Origin: Streptomyces sp. GKU 895
GTDB taxonomy: Bacteria; Actinomycetota; Actinomycetes; Streptomycetales; Streptomycetaceae
Assembly: GCA_002027195.1 (NCBI GenBank)
Contig: MWJO01000073.1
Span: forward strand, 1-43,778
Length of the DNA: 43,778 nucleotides
Reading direction: 5' to 3'
Both the position numbers and the translations under genes were made by a program. The notes under the pieces were generated by a model. The model did not search any database. It was not told where the DNA came from and was given only the letters and a program-made list of their open reading frames with translations. Position 1 is the stretch's first letter. Every line of letters starts with the position of its first letter. This document shows, in pieces, positions 42,598 to 43,778 of this stretch.

Positions 42598-43540
42598 TCC
42601 TCACCGTCACCCCGAACCCGTCCCTCGACCGCACCTACGAGGTTCCCGCACTGGAGCGCGGCGAGGTCATCCGCGCCACCGGCGAACGCATGGACCCGGG
42701 CGGCAAGGGCGTGAACGTCTCGCGCGCCGTGGCGGCCGCGGGCCGGCGCACGGTCGCGGTCCTGCCCCTGGGTGGTGCGCCGGGGGCGCTCGTGGCGGAT
42801 CTGCTCGACGCGCAGGGCATCGAGGTCGCGCCGGTCCCGGTCGCGGGCGCCACCCGCTCCAACATCGCGCTGGCCGAGTCCGACGGCGTACTGACGAAGA
42901 TCAACGCGCCGGGTCCCGAGCTGTCGGAGGAGGAGCAGGAGCTGCTCTTGGAGACGGTGCGGGCGCAGTCGCGGGACGCGGACTGGATCGCGTGCTGCGG
43001 GAGCCTGCCGAGGGGGCTCGCGCCCTCGTGGTATGCCGATGTCGTCGCGCGGGCGCACGCTGGGGGCGCGCGCATCGCGCTGGACACCTCGGGGCGTGCG
43101 CTCCTGGAGGCGCTGCGCGAACGCCCGACGTGGTGAAGCCGAACGCCGAGGAGCTCGCGGAAGCCGTCGGGCGCCCCCTGTCCACGGTGGGCGACGCCGT
43201 GAAGGCGGCCGAGGAGTTGCGCGAGATGGGCGCACGCGCCGTGCTCGCGAGCCTGGGCGCCGACGGGCAGCTCCTCGTGGACGGCTCGGGCACCTGGTTC
43301 GCGAGCGCCCGCGTGGACGTCGTCCGCAGCAACGTGGGCGCCGGCGACTCCTCCCTCGCCGGCTTCCTCATCGCCGGCGGCAGCGGCCCGGAGGCCCTCG
43401 CCTCGGCGGTCGCCCACGGCGCCGCCGCCGTACAACTCCCCGGCAGCGTCATGCCGACCCCGTCCGACCTGGACCCGGCCGCGGTGACGGTGACGGCGGA
43501 AGTACCGGCGGACCGCGTACTGAAGGAGCCGGTGTCATGA
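42594..43540 (+). CDS. fruK: 1-phosphofructokinase (one frameshift here)
   Basis: A PfkB-family kinase that converts fructose 1-phosphate to fructose 1,6-bisphosphate. The N-terminal part has ILTVTPNPSLDRTYEV and DPGGKGVNVSRA; the C-terminal part has VVKPNAEELAEAVGRP and the catalytic NVGAGDSSLAGF. The frame ends early at 43136; adding one C to the CCC at about 43127 gives RPDVVKPN and a protein of 315 aa. Coupled to the DeoR gene by a 4-bp overlap. The fructose PTS gene that usually follows is not recognisable. Confidence 0.9.
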
Positions 43541-43778
43541 CGGGCCGTGTCGCTCCTACGAGGGCGAGGGCGCCGGAGGCACAGGACTTCACCTCTGTCG
43601 CTACGGCGCCGGCGGCGCCCGGCCCGGATCGCTTGGCGCAGTCCACGCCCCCGGCACTCCCCGGTGGACCGGCCATGAAGCGGCGAGGCTCCCCATTACT
43701 CGTCGCGGCCTGCGGGCAGCAGGGCCACCTGAGCCGCCCTGCCGCCCGGTGGGGGGCGGGGCTTCCCCCGGCCTTGCC
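43537..43778 (+). other. Window edge: open frame after fruK, not recognised
   Basis: An ATG at 43537 overlaps the fruK stop and its frame stays open to the window end (MTGRVAPTRARAPEAQDF...). It is low-complexity Pro/Ala/Arg and unlike the N-terminus of a PTS fructose EIIABC. I do not support it as a gene; it may be intergenic. Confidence 0.3.

Noticed and set aside
43537..43778. Open frame after fruK as start of a fructose PTS gene
   Set aside because: The translated start is low complexity and does not resemble an EIIA N-terminus.

Overview
This window is chromosomal DNA from a Streptomyces-type actinomycete. The evidence is very high GC with strong third-position bias in every gene, a principal-type sigma factor close to HrdD, paired XRE/DUF397 proteins, a GPP34 protein, an acetylxylan esterase plus GH11 xylanase pair, and many MarR/TetR/IclR regulators. 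I see no integrase, transposase, phage gene, CRISPR array or rRNA. One tRNA is present, tRNA-Arg(CCU) at 28685-28757 on the minus strand.

Layout. 1-3.4 kb: a sodium:solute symporter and an SDR oxidoreductase on the minus strand, with a divergent uncharacterised 283-aa protein across a perfect palindrome. 3.5-6 kb: DUF397 protein, XRE regulator and GPP34 protein. 6.2-11 kb: a D-alanyl-D-alanine carboxypeptidase with a long, frame-scrambled repeat-rich N-terminal part, then a large membrane protein. 11-15.7 kb: MerR regulator, glutathione peroxidase and DUF5937/ArsR regulator (minus), a divergent MFS exporter, a MarR regulator, and a small protein ending in a NIGVAITGD tail. 16-18.4 kb: a FemAB/GNAT-type transferase with a DegT-type aminotransferase. 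18.5-19.7 kb: two secreted inhibitor-I36-like proteins flanking a lipoprotein. 19.8-23.3 kb: acetylxylan esterase and GH11 xylanase (minus), and divergently a sugar-binding lipoprotein. 23.4-28.6 kb: a coupled operon of ECF sigma factor, CU044_5270-type protein and subtilisin-like protease. 28.7-36 kb: tRNA-Arg, a double IclR regulator, an M6 metalloprotease, a TetR/DHA2 exporter pair, and a MarR/extradiol dioxygenase divergent pair. 36.2-37.5 kb: hrdD with an exact sigma-R-type promoter. 38-41.5 kb: a TetR gene, a WYL regulator and a divergent DHA2 exporter. 41.8-43.5 kb: a DeoR regulator and 1-phosphofructokinase.

How genes work together. The xylanase and esterase would release xylo-oligosaccharides, and the neighbouring binding protein could capture a pentose, although no permease or ATPase gene is present. 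The sigma/CU044_5270/protease genes overlap or abut (ATGA and TGAATG junctions) and should be expressed as one unit. Four regulator-exporter or regulator-enzyme pairs carry palindromes in their shared promoter regions.

Quality of the sequence matters here. At least ten genes (carboxypeptidase, merR, DUF5937, the 138-aa protein, FemAB, protease, DHA2 MFS, tetR, WYL, fruK) are broken by single-base shifts. Most of these sit in runs of five or more C or G, and single-base corrections restore family-like protein. I read these as sequencing or assembly errors rather than pseudogenes, and give full corrected extents.
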